64,000 nt of DNA from Saccharicrinis sp963666825 (GCA_963666825.2 OY763044.2:5828001-5892000); one strand, 5' to 3'; shown: positions 1 to 8,990, counted from the stretch's first letter. Notes: generated from the letters alone by a model not told the origin. A program made the numbers and translations.

Positions 1-666
1 GATCATGCCAATGAGCTTCTTAGGGGGAAGACAAGCTTTTCAGAAATGGAAATGAAAGTGACCCGACCAAAGTGGGAAAGAACATTAAGGTTTAAAGCCT
101 GGTCAAAAGGGACTGACTATTCAATGATATTAATAACATATCCAGCAAAAGAAAAGGGCCAGGTTTTCTTAAAAAGAGAAAAAGATATGTGGAATTATAT
201 CCCGGATATTGATAAGATGATTAAAATACCACCAAGTATGATGATGCAATCCTGGATGGGTTCAGATATGACTAATGATGATTTGGTAAAAGGCGCATCA
301 ATTGTAAAAGATTATAATCATAAAATATTACGAGAGGAAATTAAGGATGGATATGAGTGTTGGGTAATTGAGTTAGTGCCAAAAGAAGATGCTGTCGTAG
401 TCTGGGGAAAAATTATTTCATGGATTACAAAGGAAGGTTATATGACTCTAAGGAATGAATATTATGATGAAGATGAATTTTTGATTAATACCGAAACATT
501 ATCCAATATTAAAAATATTGGTGATCGAATTATGCCAACACTTTTTGAAATTACTCCGGAGGAAAAAAAGAATCAAAAGACGACAATGGAATTCAGTAAT
601 GTTGAATTTGATTTACGCATTGATGATGGTTTTTTCTCAATTCAGAATATGAAAAGAGTAAGATAA
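1..666 (+). CDS. Outer membrane lipoprotein-sorting protein, LolA-like (5' end missing)
   Basis: The frame is open from base 1, so the N-terminus and any signal peptide lie outside the window; an ATG at 46 is internal to the family alignment. The visible 221 residues match the LolA-like 'outer membrane lipoprotein-sorting protein' family. Recognisable segments are the RPKWERTL strand, FKAWSKGTDYSMILI, KGQVFLKR, MWNYIPDIDKMIKIPPSMM and QSWMGSDMTNDD. Such proteins are expected to be periplasmic carriers with an open beta-barrel that holds acyl chains. Two FtsX-type permeases, a LolD-like ATPase and an outer membrane barrel follow in the same direction with short gaps. I infer that it carries a lipidated or lipid-like cargo for that transporter. 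The family assignment is secure; the cargo is unknown. Confidence 0.88.
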   Translation, partial: DHANELLRGKTSFSEMEMKVTRPKWERTLRFKAWSKGTDYSMILITYPAKEKGQVFLKREKDMWNYIPDIDKMIKIPPSMMMQSWMGSDMTNDDLVKGASIVKDYNHKILREEIKDGYECWVIELVPKEDAVVVWGKIISWITKEGYMTLRNEYYDEDEFLINTETLSNIKNIGDRIMPTLFEITPEEKKNQKTTMEFSNVEFDLRIDDGFFSIQNMKRVR

Positions 667-695
667 ATGTGTTGTTGAAGATTAAAATATAATCT

Positions 696-1913
696 ATGAA
701 GTTAATTGTTATCGCATGGAGAAATTTGTGGCGAAATAAACGCAGGACATTAATTACCGTTTCCTCTGTTTTTTTTGGTGTGATACTGTGTTCGCTTATG
801 GGATCTATGCAAGAAGGTTCATATAACAATATGATTGAGAATGTAGTTAATTTTTATTCGGGCTACATTCAAATACATCAGGAAGATTATTGGGAAGATA
901 AAAATATCAATAATTCATTCGCTGCCAATGACTCTTTAGAAAATTCAATACTCAATTTTAATCAGGTAGATTATATTATTCCACGTTTGGAAAGCTTTGC
1001 GCTTGTGTCGAGTGGTGAGTTAACCAAGGGCGCAATGATAATGGGTGTTGATCCGGAGAAGGAGAACCGTTTAACATCTATAGGTAATAAAATCATCGAA
1101 GGGAATTACTTAAAAAAGGGTGATGATGGCGTTTTATTAGGATATAAGCTTGCTGAGAAACTCAATATCCATGTTGGAGATACTGCTGTATTTTTAGGTC
1201 AGGGATATCACGGTATAACTGCCACAGGAAAATATCCTGTTCGTGGATTGTTCAAATCTTCAAATCCGGATTTAAACAGACGATTGGTTTATTTTGAGAT
1301 TAATAATGCTCAAAAATTCTATGGAGCTATAAATATGCTCACTTCATATGTTTTGATGGTCAAAGATAATAAGGTGTCAAGAGAATTGTTGCCAATGTTA
1401 AAAGATCAAATCAAATCTCCTTATAAAGTGAAAAGTTGGGAAGAAATGTTTCCGGTTCTTTTGCAACAGATAGAAAGTGATAAATCTTCGGCACTTGTGA
1501 TGAAAGCTATCTTATATATCGTAATCATGTTCGGTATTTTTGGAACTGTTATGATGATGATATCTGAGCGCAAAAGAGAGTTTGGCGTTATGATGGCTGT
1601 CGGGATGCAGAAATACAAGTTGGCTATTGCAGTCTTAGTTGAAACTTTGTTTATGGGATTATTAGGTGTTGTAATGGGGTTTTTAGGAAGTATGCCTGTT
1701 GTAGGATATTTCTATTTTCATCCTATTCCGCTGACAGGTAAAGTAGCTGAGTGGATGAGTGATCTGGGGTTTGAACCATATATTTTTTTTGCCTGGGATG
1801 CACATGTTTTTGTAAATCAGATGATCGTTGTTTTTTTTATTACAATTGTTATTTCTGTATTTCCATTTGTTAGAATACTTAAGATGAGTGGTATAAATGC
1901 ACTTAAAGGGTAA
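696..1913 (+). CDS. FtsX/LolE-type ABC transporter permease (first of pair)
   Basis: The protein has 405 residues with the LolC/LolE/FtsX layout. The N-terminal helix opens with IAWRNLWRNKRRT. A large periplasmic MacB-PCD-like domain follows (about residues 45-260), then three C-terminal helices (about 270-400). The segment ERKREFGVMMAVGMQKYKL just after the second helix is the cytoplasmic coupling stretch typical of FtsX domains. It starts 29 bases after the LolA-like gene and belongs to the same operon. It should pair with the next permease and the ATPase to drive cargo out of the inner membrane onto the LolA-like carrier. The permease family is certain; that it moves lipoprotein rather than lipid is inference. 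Confidence 0.88.
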   Translation: MKLIVIAWRNLWRNKRRTLITVSSVFFGVILCSLMGSMQEGSYNNMIENVVNFYSGYIQIHQEDYWEDKNINNSFAANDSLENSILNFNQVDYIIPRLESFALVSSGELTKGAMIMGVDPEKENRLTSIGNKIIEGNYLKKGDDGVLLGYKLAEKLNIHVGDTAVFLGQGYHGITATGKYPVRGLFKSSNPDLNRRLVYFEINNAQKFYGAINMLTSYVLMVKDNKVSRELLPMLKDQIKSPYKVKSWEEMFPVLLQQIESDKSSALVMKAILYIVIMFGIFGTVMMMISERKREFGVMMAVGMQKYKLAIAVLVETLFMGLLGVVMGFLGSMPVVGYFYFHPIPLTGKVAEWMSDLGFEPYIFFAWDAHVFVNQMIVVFFITIVISVFPFVRILKMSGINALKG

Positions 1914-1965
1914 TGAAAGTAAACATGCATAATAGAATAAGTAATAAGGATAAACTTATTATATC

Positions 1966-1984
1966 TTAATTGCACAGCAATTAA
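1966..1984 (+). other. Intercistronic hairpin between the two permease genes
   Basis: Perfect 8-base inverted repeat TTAATTGC / GCAATTAA around the loop ACA, in the 104-base gap before the second permease. No T-run follows, so it is not a standard terminator. It could act as an RNA processing or stability element that sets unequal amounts of the two permeases. The stem is mostly A+T. Confidence 0.45.
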
Positions 1985-2017
1985 TTAAAAGCTAATAACT
2001 ATAAATTGTTAGTAAAA

Positions 2018-3232
2018 ATGATTGTAAAAATAGCTTGGAGAAATATATGGAGAAATCCGCTTAGGAGCTGGATTGTAATTGGAGCTTTAATAGTGGGTAT
2101 GTATGCCGGTGTGTTTACAACAACATTTATGTATGGGTGGATGATGCAAAGGTTAAAGTCAGGTATTGAAACTGAGACTTCGCATATTCAAATACATGAA
2201 CCTGGTTTTAGGCTTGCTGATGACGTTAAGTTGAATTTTGATGAAGATGACTTAATAAATAATATTGAAGCTATTCCGGAAGTGTTATATGCTTCAGGAC
2301 GTGTAGTTATTTCAGCTATGGCAGCATCTGCAGAAAAAGCAACCGGAGTTCAGGTTCTTGGTGTTGATCCTTCAAAAGATACATTAGTAGTGGATATCTC
2401 AAAACAACTTCAAGAGGGAAAATGGTTTGATGGAGTTAAAAGAAATCCAATAGTAATAGGACAGAAATTAGCCGATGATTTAAAACTCAAATTAAGATCA
2501 AAGATAATTCTTCGATTTCAAAATGTTAAAGGGGATTTTACAGGTGGAGCCTTTCGTGTAGCTGGAATATTTAAAACAAATAATACTGGTTATGATGAGG
2601 GACATCTTTTTGTTAAGAAATCTGATCTGTCGAGATTGTTAAATCTTCCTGAAGGAAAAATTCATGAGGTTGTTATTAGGTGTGTGGATCCAACGGTAGT
2701 AAACCTTGTTAAACCACAGATTGAAAAGGTAAGCAATGGATTGCAGGTGGAGTCATGGATGGAAATTTCGCCGGAATTAGGTTATCTGACAGAAACAATG
2801 AATGCATATATGTATGTTTTTGTGGTAATAATATTGCTTGCACTTGGATTTGGAATAGTAAATACAATGTTAATGGTTGTAATGGAGCGAGTTCATGAGT
2901 TAGGAATGCTTATGGCAATAGGAATGAGTAACAGGCAAATTTTCTTAATGATTGTGTTTGAAACCTTATTTCTTTCATTACTAGGTGGATTTATTGGTAT
3001 TGTGATAGGTGTATTTACTACCAATATAACAAACAGAACGGGTATTGATCTATCGATGTGGGCAGAGGGATTGTCAGAGATGGGATATGCAAGTGTTATT
3101 TTTCCGGAATATAATTTTCAGATGGTAACAGGGGTTACTGTCTTGGTATTGCTAACAGGAATTGTTTCGTCAATTTACCCGGCATATAAAGCGCTAAAGT
3201 TAAATCCTTCACAAGCTCTTCAGTCAATTTAA
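2018..3232 (+). CDS. FtsX/LolC-type ABC transporter permease (second of pair)
   Basis: I chose the ATG at 2018 over an in-frame TTG at 2006 because it lines up with the first permease (IAWRNIWRNPLRSW). The protein has 404 residues: an N-terminal helix, a periplasmic domain of about 220 residues, and three C-terminal helices. The coupling stretch is ERVHELGMLMAIGMSNRQI. It is similar in plan to the preceding permease but clearly diverged, so the transporter is probably a heterodimer like LolCE. The ATPase gene follows after 12 bases. Confidence 0.88.
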   Translation: MIVKIAWRNIWRNPLRSWIVIGALIVGMYAGVFTTTFMYGWMMQRLKSGIETETSHIQIHEPGFRLADDVKLNFDEDDLINNIEAIPEVLYASGRVVISAMAASAEKATGVQVLGVDPSKDTLVVDISKQLQEGKWFDGVKRNPIVIGQKLADDLKLKLRSKIILRFQNVKGDFTGGAFRVAGIFKTNNTGYDEGHLFVKKSDLSRLLNLPEGKIHEVVIRCVDPTVVNLVKPQIEKVSNGLQVESWMEISPELGYLTETMNAYMYVFVVIILLALGFGIVNTMLMVVMERVHELGMLMAIGMSNRQIFLMIVFETLFLSLLGGFIGIVIGVFTTNITNRTGIDLSMWAEGLSEMGYASVIFPEYNFQMVTGVTVLVLLTGIVSSIYPAYKALKLNPSQALQSI

Positions 3233-3244
3233 ATAAAAGTTGTT

Positions 3245-3931
3245 ATGGCAATTATTGAAATAAAAAATCTAGAAAAAATCTATAATCCCAAAAATATTCC
3301 TGTTAAAGCATTAAATGGGATTGATTTAAGTTTTGAAGAAGGAGAGTTTACAGCATTAGTTGCTCCTTCTGGAGCTGGAAAGACAACATTTTTGAATATG
3401 TTGGGTGGATTGGATGCACCAACTAATGGAAGTGTTGAGATTAATGGTGTCAGAATAGATAACTTATCTTCTTCAGAGAAAACAAAATTTAGATTGAGGA
3501 ATATAGGTTTTGTCTTTCAGGCCTATAATCTAATTCCTGTATTAACGGCAGCTGAAAACATTGAGTTTATAATGGAACTACAGGGGGTAAGTAAAAAAGA
3601 AAGGTCCATTCGTAGTAAAGAGCTACTTGTTGCTGTAGGTATTTCGGATAAAGCCAATATTAGGCCAATGCAGTTGAGTGGAGGACAGCAACAAAGGGTT
3701 GCTGTTGCAAGGGCTCTGGCATCTAAACCTAAATTTGTATTGGCAGATGAACCAACAGCAAATCTTGATTCTAAGTCTACCGAAAATTTGCTGGACATCA
3801 TGCTTGAGTTAAATCAAAAAGAAAATATTACTTTTATTTTTGCTACACATGATGCAAGAGTTGTGAAAAAAGCACGTAGAGTAATCACATTTGAAGATGG
3901 TAAAGTTATTAAGGATGAATATTTTCAATAA
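3245..3931 (+). CDS. LolD-like ABC transporter ATP-binding protein
   Basis: The protein has 228 residues and is a complete nucleotide-binding domain. Walker A is APSGAGKTT (residues 40-48), the Q-loop glutamine is near 92, the signature is LSGGQQQRV (144-152), Walker B is FVLADEPT (164-171), and the switch histidine is H202. The first glycine of the usual GxxGxGKT is alanine; the invariant GxGKT core is intact, so activity is expected. It powers the two upstream permeases. The next gene starts 17 bases before its stop, which suggests translational coupling. Confidence 0.93.
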   Translation: MAIIEIKNLEKIYNPKNIPVKALNGIDLSFEEGEFTALVAPSGAGKTTFLNMLGGLDAPTNGSVEINGVRIDNLSSSEKTKFRLRNIGFVFQAYNLIPVLTAAENIEFIMELQGVSKKERSIRSKELLVAVGISDKANIRPMQLSGGQQQRVAVARALASKPKFVLADEPTANLDSKSTENLLDIMLELNQKENITFIFATHDARVVKKARRVITFEDGKVIKDEYFQ

Positions 3932-5063
3932 AAAAAATCTTATATCTATAATTGTTCTGCTTGTATTCTTTAATAAAATGTATTCCCAGAAAGATCTTAC
4001 ATTTTCAGGTTATCTTTCCGTAATGCCATCAGCAACCTATGATGATGTTTCTAAAGAAACTAATTTTGATAATTTAATTCATAACCGAATTAATTTGAAT
4101 TATAGGATTAATGATCATTTTCACTCTAGTGCAAGTTTTAGAAACAGAATATTTTACGGAGAGACAATTAGGTCGATGCCAACTTTTAAGCATATTATTA
4201 CCAACGATGCAGGATGGGCTGATTTAAGTTTTAACTGGGAGTCAAGAAATAATTATGTTTTTAATACAAATGTAGATCGCCTTTGGTTGGAGTATATTAA
4301 AGGGAAAGTACAGGTGAAATTTGGCCGACAAAGAGTTAATTGGAGTAAATCAATGGTTTGGAATCCCAATGATATATTTAATTCGTATTCATATCTTGAT
4401 TTTGATTATGCAGAAAGACCAGGAATGGATGGTGTGAGATTTCAATATTATACTGGAGTTTCTTCAAAAATTGAAACAGTTGTTAAGGTTGATAATGAAA
4501 ATGATATCACTGCAGCTGCATTGTATGGAACAACTGTTAAAGGTTATGATCTTCAGTTTTTAGCAGGAGAGTTAGAGCAGGAAGACTGGATTTTAGGAGG
4601 AGGATGGAGTGGAGATGTTTTCAAAGCTGGTTTTTATGGCGAGGTTTCGTATTTAATGAATATGAATGATCTCGATGCTAATTTTCTTGTTGGATCTGTT
4701 GGTGCAAATTATATGTTTAAAAATTCACTCTTACTAAGTGGCGAATATTTGTATTCAGGGAACCTTGATTCTTATTCTGGAGGATATAATTCATTAATGT
4801 ATTTTCAATCTTCAATAAAAGCATTAAGTATAGATAAGCATTCATACCTTTTATCAATTGCATGGCCGGTAAATCCGCTTTTAAATATTTCATTTGCTTA
4901 TATGGGATTTGGTTTTCCTGCTGGTAAAAGCTTTTATATTGGACCTACTTTTGATTATTCAGTTGCCAATAATATTAATATTTCATTGGTTTCTCAATAT
5001 TTCTCACTTGATAACTATGGTACATCAATAGCAACTTACTTACGTGTGAAATGGAATTTTTAA
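3915..5063 (+). CDS. Outer membrane beta-barrel protein of the Lol-like operon
   Basis: I prefer the ATG at 3915; an in-frame ATG at 3891 would add residues before a normal signal peptide. The protein is about 382 residues. A hydrophobic signal (NLISIIVLLVFFNKMYSQ) is followed by alternating aromatic and polar strands that end in ..YLRVKWNF, an outer membrane barrel terminus. It contains a stretch with VKFGRQRVNW and MVWNPNDIFNSY, like porin or alginate-export-type barrels, but I cannot name its family. It overlaps the ATPase gene by 17 bases. Its place as the last gene of a LolA-permease-permease-ATPase operon suggests it receives or exposes the cargo at the outer membrane. That role is inference. 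Confidence 0.75.
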   Translation: MNIFNKKNLISIIVLLVFFNKMYSQKDLTFSGYLSVMPSATYDDVSKETNFDNLIHNRINLNYRINDHFHSSASFRNRIFYGETIRSMPTFKHIITNDAGWADLSFNWESRNNYVFNTNVDRLWLEYIKGKVQVKFGRQRVNWSKSMVWNPNDIFNSYSYLDFDYAERPGMDGVRFQYYTGVSSKIETVVKVDNENDITAAALYGTTVKGYDLQFLAGELEQEDWILGGGWSGDVFKAGFYGEVSYLMNMNDLDANFLVGSVGANYMFKNSLLLSGEYLYSGNLDSYSGGYNSLMYFQSSIKALSIDKHSYLLSIAWPVNPLLNISFAYMGFGFPAGKSFYIGPTFDYSVANNINISLVSQYFSLDNYGTSIATYLRVKWNF

Positions 5064-5133
5064 TGTTGCATTTGAACTTTAATTGATTGAAATTTTATTT
5101 AATAAAATGTTTATCATGTTTAAATTATTCTCT

Positions 5134-5171
5134 GTCACATCCAGTCACGTATTTGTCACGTATTTGTCACG
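5134..5171 (+). promoter_or_regulatory. Array of four GTCAC boxes, Pho-box-like phasing
   Basis: GTCAC occurs at 5134, 5144, 5155 and 5166, all in the same orientation and 10, 11 and 11 bases apart. The last two units are an exact 11-base repeat (TTTGTCACGTA). This pitch places all boxes on one face of the helix. PhoB/OmpR-family regulators bind direct repeats of this kind; the E. coli Pho box has CTGTCA half-sites 11 bases apart. The array lies between the barrel gene and the small membrane protein gene, about 75-110 bases before the latter's ATG. A TAATATTG at 5204-5211 could be the -7 element. The regulator's identity is inference. Confidence 0.55.
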
Positions 5172-5244
5172 CCTTTAATTCTCAGTATATTGTAGGAATT
5201 ACTTAATATTGTTAATATTCATTATTGTATTAAGTAAATTTATT

Positions 5245-5478
5245 ATGATTTTTAAAATTGTATTGAGAGTATTTGTGTTTATATTAAGTATTATATTTTG
5301 TTCTTATTTGGTAGAATTTGTAATATCTATTGGGTATAAATTTATGTTAACTCAATATTCATTGCCCAAAATAGATTTTGATATAACTCTAATTTCATTT
5401 TTTATTAGTGCACTTTTTCTCACATTTTTATCAGTTATTTCAAACTTTTGGAAAGTTTCCGGATTAGTTAAGGCATAA
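5245..5478 (+). CDS. Small two-helix membrane protein, unknown
   Basis: I chose the ATG at 5245; an in-frame TTG at 5209 would overlap the probable promoter. The 77 residues form two long hydrophobic segments (about 3-30 and 45-67) joined by a short polar loop (LTQYSLPKIDFD), ending in a basic tail. I do not recognise the family. The gene stands alone: a strong terminator follows at 5532, and the phased GTCAC boxes lie upstream, so it appears to be a regulated single-gene unit. Coding status rests on this context and on the uninterrupted hydrophobic pattern. Confidence 0.6.
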   Translation: MIFKIVLRVFVFILSIIFCSYLVEFVISIGYKFMLTQYSLPKIDFDITLISFFISALFLTFLSVISNFWKVSGLVKA

Positions 5479-5526
5479 AAAAGTAGGTTGTAGTTTTATC
5501 AATTGGTATTTGTTATATAGATATTT

Positions 5527-5557
5527 AAAAGGCCTGATTCTTAATCAGGCTTTTTTG
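5527..5557 (+). terminator. Rho-independent terminator after the small membrane protein gene
   Basis: GCCTGATT (5532-5539), loop CTT, AATCAGGC (5543-5550), then TTTTTTG. It lies about 55 bases after the stop at 5478. The rest of the gap to 5762 contains a GTTTACAAAC palindrome at 5711-5720, a possible operator for the MacB operon, and no clear promoter. Confidence 0.85.
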
Positions 5558-5761
5558 TTTCCCAGAATTTGTCGTAAATATTTTTAAAGAATCGACAAGG
5601 GATATGTTCGATTTCGTACGTTAATTTATCAAAACTGAACACTTTGAATATTAGTGTTGATTTGTTAATGTATTGATAGATAGGTTTATGTAGGTTTTGG
5701 AACGGCAGTTGTTTACAAACTGGTCGTTGTAAAATATAATATTAACCGTAAATTCTATCAA

Positions 5762-6466
5762 GTGAGAAAAAGTGTAATAAAAGTAAACACTCTACATAAA
5801 TCCTACATTACTGGAGCAAATTCGCTTCATGTTTTAAAAGGAATAAATGTAGATATAGCAGAAGGAGAGATGGTTTCTATCATGGGATCCTCTGGTTCTG
5901 GTAAGTCAACACTGCTGAATATTCTTGGAATTCTGGATAATTACGATCGAGGTGAGTATTATCTGAATGATATTCTTATTCGCCAGATGAATGAAAAAAA
6001 AGCAGCTCAATTTCGTAATCAATATATCGGTTTTATTTTCCAATCCTTTAATCTAATTTCATTTAAAAATGCTGTTGAAAATGTGGCTTTGCCATTGTAT
6101 TATCAAAAGGTAAGTCGTAAAAAACGCAATATGATTGCAATGGAATATTTAGATAGATTAGGTTTGAAACAATGGGCTGAACATATGCCGAATGAACTTT
6201 CGGGTGGACAAAAGCAAAGAATCGCCATTGCAAGAGCATTAATTTCTAAACCTAAAATTATTTTAGCAGATGAACCTACCGGAGCTCTTGATACTAAAAC
6301 TTCTTATGAAGTAATGGATATACTTCAGGAGGTTAATAAAAGTGGTATTACTGTGGTAATTGTGACTCATGAGCATGATATCGCTGAAAAAACCCATCGA
6401 GTTATTCACCTTAAAGATGGATTAATAGAAAAAGAGCAACATCATAATCAGTTTAGTTATGCTTGA
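5762..6466 (+). CDS. MacB-type ABC transporter ATP-binding protein
   Basis: The protein has 234 residues. Walker A is GSSGSGKST (42-50), the signature is LSGGQKQRI (146-154), Walker B is IILADEPTGALD (167-178), and the switch histidine is H203. These are typical of the MacB/LolD ATPase clade. The start is GTG; there is no usable nearby ATG in frame. Two permeases, a periplasmic adaptor and a TolC-like protein follow, which makes a complete tripartite exporter. The permease gene overlaps its 3' end by 8 bases. The substrate could be a macrolide-like compound, a peptide or a siderophore and cannot be read from the sequence. Confidence 0.92.
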   Translation: MRKSVIKVNTLHKSYITGANSLHVLKGINVDIAEGEMVSIMGSSGSGKSTLLNILGILDNYDRGEYYLNDILIRQMNEKKAAQFRNQYIGFIFQSFNLISFKNAVENVALPLYYQKVSRKKRNMIAMEYLDRLGLKQWAEHMPNELSGGQKQRIAIARALISKPKIILADEPTGALDTKTSYEVMDILQEVNKSGITVVIVTHEHDIAEKTHRVIHLKDGLIEKEQHHNQFSYA

Positions 6467-7682
6467 TTTAAGTAATTGGCAGGAAATATTCAGTACGATG
6501 AAAAAGAACAAACTACGTTCTTTTTTAACTGGATTTAGTGTATTCTGGGGAATATTTATTCTGGTAATTCTTTTAGGTGCAGGTAAAGGTTTGGAAAGAG
6601 GTGTTATGCATAATTTTAGTGATGCCAATAACAGTGCATTCTTTTGGGGAGGTCAAACTTCAATTGCTTATGATGGATTAAATGTTGGAAGAAGAATTGA
6701 ACTGAAAGCAGAAGATCTTGAATTAATACAAAAAAAATTACCTCAAATAGAAGATTTATCCGGACGAATAGGAATGTGGGGATCTTTAATAAATTTTAAA
6801 GATGAATATGGAACATTTCAGGTTTTGGGTGTTTCTACAGGATACCAGAATATTGAGGCTGTAAAACTTGTTGAAGGAAGGTTGTTGAATGATAAAGATA
6901 TACAACAGGTTCGAAAAGTTGCCATCATTGGAATGCGAGCTAAGGAAAGATTATGTAAAGATGAGAGTCCTTTAGGACAGTATATGAAAATACAAGGCAT
7001 CCCGCATAAAATTGTTGGTGTATTTGATGATATCCATCCGGGAGAAACAGAAAGGTTTTATATACCAATAACAGTTACTCAAAAAGTTTTTGGACGTCAG
7101 CAAAATATCGGAAGCCTGGCTTTTACTGCCGGGACAGAAGATTTAGAGGAAAGTAAAGCCATATTTGAAGAGGTTAAACAAATTTTAGCTAAAAAATATC
7201 GTTTTGATGCAAATGATAACAGGGCTTTGGGTGGTTATAATGTACTTGAGAATTATCAGGAAACTAAAGCCATATTTTCTGGAATAAGCATTTTTGTGGG
7301 AATCATTGGGATATTTACCATAATAGCGGGTATTGTTGGCGTTAGTAATATCATGATTATTGTGGTTAAAGAACGGACTAAGGAAATTGGTATTCGTAAG
7401 GCCCTTGGTGCCTCTCCGGGATCAGTCATTAGCTTAATTTTGCAAGAGGCAATTATTATCACTGCAGTAGCTGGATTCTTTGGTTTATTAGTTGGAGTTG
7501 GATTGTTGGAATTGATCTCAAATGGAATGCCAGCATCTGATTTTTTCAGAAATCCTGGTGTTGATTTTAATGTAGCTGTTGGAGCTGCCAGCTTAATTGT
7601 ATTGGCAGGAGCTTTGGCCGGATATATACCAGCTAAAAGAGCAGCCAGTATTAAACCCATAGTTGCTTTGCGCGACGAATAA
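6459..7682 (+). CDS. MacB-type ABC transporter permease (first)
   Basis: The protein has 407 residues with the MacB permease plan: an N-terminal helix after WQEIFSTMKKNKLRSFLTGF, a periplasmic MacB-PCD domain (about 60-270), and three C-terminal helices. The coupling segment is KERTKEIGIRKALGASPGS. It overlaps the ATPase gene by 8 bases and is followed after 11 bases by a paralogous permease. Unlike E. coli MacB, the ATPase and permease are separate proteins. It should form the inner membrane part of the efflux complex. Confidence 0.92.
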   Translation: MLDLSNWQEIFSTMKKNKLRSFLTGFSVFWGIFILVILLGAGKGLERGVMHNFSDANNSAFFWGGQTSIAYDGLNVGRRIELKAEDLELIQKKLPQIEDLSGRIGMWGSLINFKDEYGTFQVLGVSTGYQNIEAVKLVEGRLLNDKDIQQVRKVAIIGMRAKERLCKDESPLGQYMKIQGIPHKIVGVFDDIHPGETERFYIPITVTQKVFGRQQNIGSLAFTAGTEDLEESKAIFEEVKQILAKKYRFDANDNRALGGYNVLENYQETKAIFSGISIFVGIIGIFTIIAGIVGVSNIMIIVVKERTKEIGIRKALGASPGSVISLILQEAIIITAVAGFFGLLVGVGLLELISNGMPASDFFRNPGVDFNVAVGAASLIVLAGALAGYIPAKRAASIKPIVALRDE

Positions 7683-7693
7683 AATATTCAGAC

Positions 7694-8959
7694 ATGTTTG
7701 ATTTAGATAAATGGCAAGAGATATTTTACACCTTAAAAAAGAATAAGTTAAGGACTATTTTAACTGGTTTTGGTGTTTTCTGGGGAATCTTTATGCTTAT
7801 GATAATGATGGGCGCCGGTAAAGGTCTTGAAAACGGAGTGTATGCAAATATGGGTGATTTTGCGACAAACAGTATGTTCATATGGACACGTCCTACTTCA
7901 AAACCGTATAAAGGTTTTCCACGGAATAGAAGGTTTTATTTTAAGTATGAAGATAAGCAAGCTATGCACGATAATATTAAAGGAATTGACATTATTGCGC
8001 CCAGAATACAAGGTGGTGGTCATAATCAATCCTTAACAGTTAGTCGTGGTTTAGAGGAAGGTGCATATGAAGTTTCAGGTATTGTTCCTGAAGAAAATAA
8101 GATTGACCCGGTTACCATAAAATATGGTCGCTACATTAATGAAATGGACCTTGAAAATACAAGGAAAGTAGCAATTATAGGTAAAACTGTGTATGATGAA
8201 TTGTTTGATAAAGATGAGAATCCGGTGGATAAGTATATTAAAATCGGGGAATTGTATTTTCAGGTAATTGGAACTTATGAATCCAAGCATTCAGGTAGAT
8301 GGGGAGAACAACATAACTCTATGGTATTTATTCCATTTACTACTTGTCAGGTAGTTTATAACTATAATAATATAGTGGGGTACTTTTCAATAACAGGAAA
8401 GCCTGAATATGATATTATGAAGATAGAAAAAGACGTAAAGAAGTTTTTAGCTAAACGTCATGATATTCATCCTGAAGATGAAGGGGCTTTCGGTTCAAAT
8501 AATGTAGGTGAGGAGTTTAAAAAGATGAGTGGTCTGTTTTTAGGAATTAATGTATTGATTTGGTTTGTAGGAATAGGAACACTTTTAGCTGGTATTATTG
8601 GAATCAGTAATATAATGCTCATCATCATTAAGGAACGTACTCAGGAAATAGGAATTAAAAGAGCCATTGGAGCTTCTCCTTTAAATATAATCTCAACAGT
8701 TATTACTGAATCTGTTTTTTTAACAGGGGTAGCAGGATTTATAGGTATGTTCATAGGTATATTGATAGTGGAGTTAGTCAGTCAGGCTATGGGATCCAAT
8801 GCTGCTGAAAGTTCTGGATTCTTAAATCCGGAGGTGAATTTTTATGTTGCCCTTTCTTCCTTGGGAATATTAATACTTTCCGGTGTTTTTGCAGGAATTA
8901 TCCCATCTAAAAGAGCTGTTTCCATTAAGCCTATTGAGGCAATTAGATCAGAAGTATAA
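7694..8959 (+). CDS. MacB-type ABC transporter permease (second)
   Basis: The protein has 421 residues and is a diverged paralogue of the preceding permease. The opening (WQEIFYTLKKNKLRTILTGF) and the coupling segment (KERTQEIGIKRAIGASPLN) are nearly the same, while the periplasmic domains differ. Two unlike permeases with one ATPase point to a heterodimeric MacB-like transporter. The gene lies 31 bases before the adaptor gene, in the same operon. Confidence 0.92.
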   Translation: MFDLDKWQEIFYTLKKNKLRTILTGFGVFWGIFMLMIMMGAGKGLENGVYANMGDFATNSMFIWTRPTSKPYKGFPRNRRFYFKYEDKQAMHDNIKGIDIIAPRIQGGGHNQSLTVSRGLEEGAYEVSGIVPEENKIDPVTIKYGRYINEMDLENTRKVAIIGKTVYDELFDKDENPVDKYIKIGELYFQVIGTYESKHSGRWGEQHNSMVFIPFTTCQVVYNYNNIVGYFSITGKPEYDIMKIEKDVKKFLAKRHDIHPEDEGAFGSNNVGEEFKKMSGLFLGINVLIWFVGIGTLLAGIIGISNIMLIIIKERTQEIGIKRAIGASPLNIISTVITESVFLTGVAGFIGMFIGILIVELVSQAMGSNAAESSGFLNPEVNFYVALSSLGILILSGVFAGIIPSKRAVSIKPIEAIRSEV

Positions 8960-8990
8960 AGTAAAAAAATAACCAATAAGATATTAAGTC

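Noticed and set aside
593..829. Antisense open frame across the end of the LolA-like gene
   Set aside because: It has no homology and overlaps two well-supported genes on the other strand; the same holds for many other antisense frames in the window.
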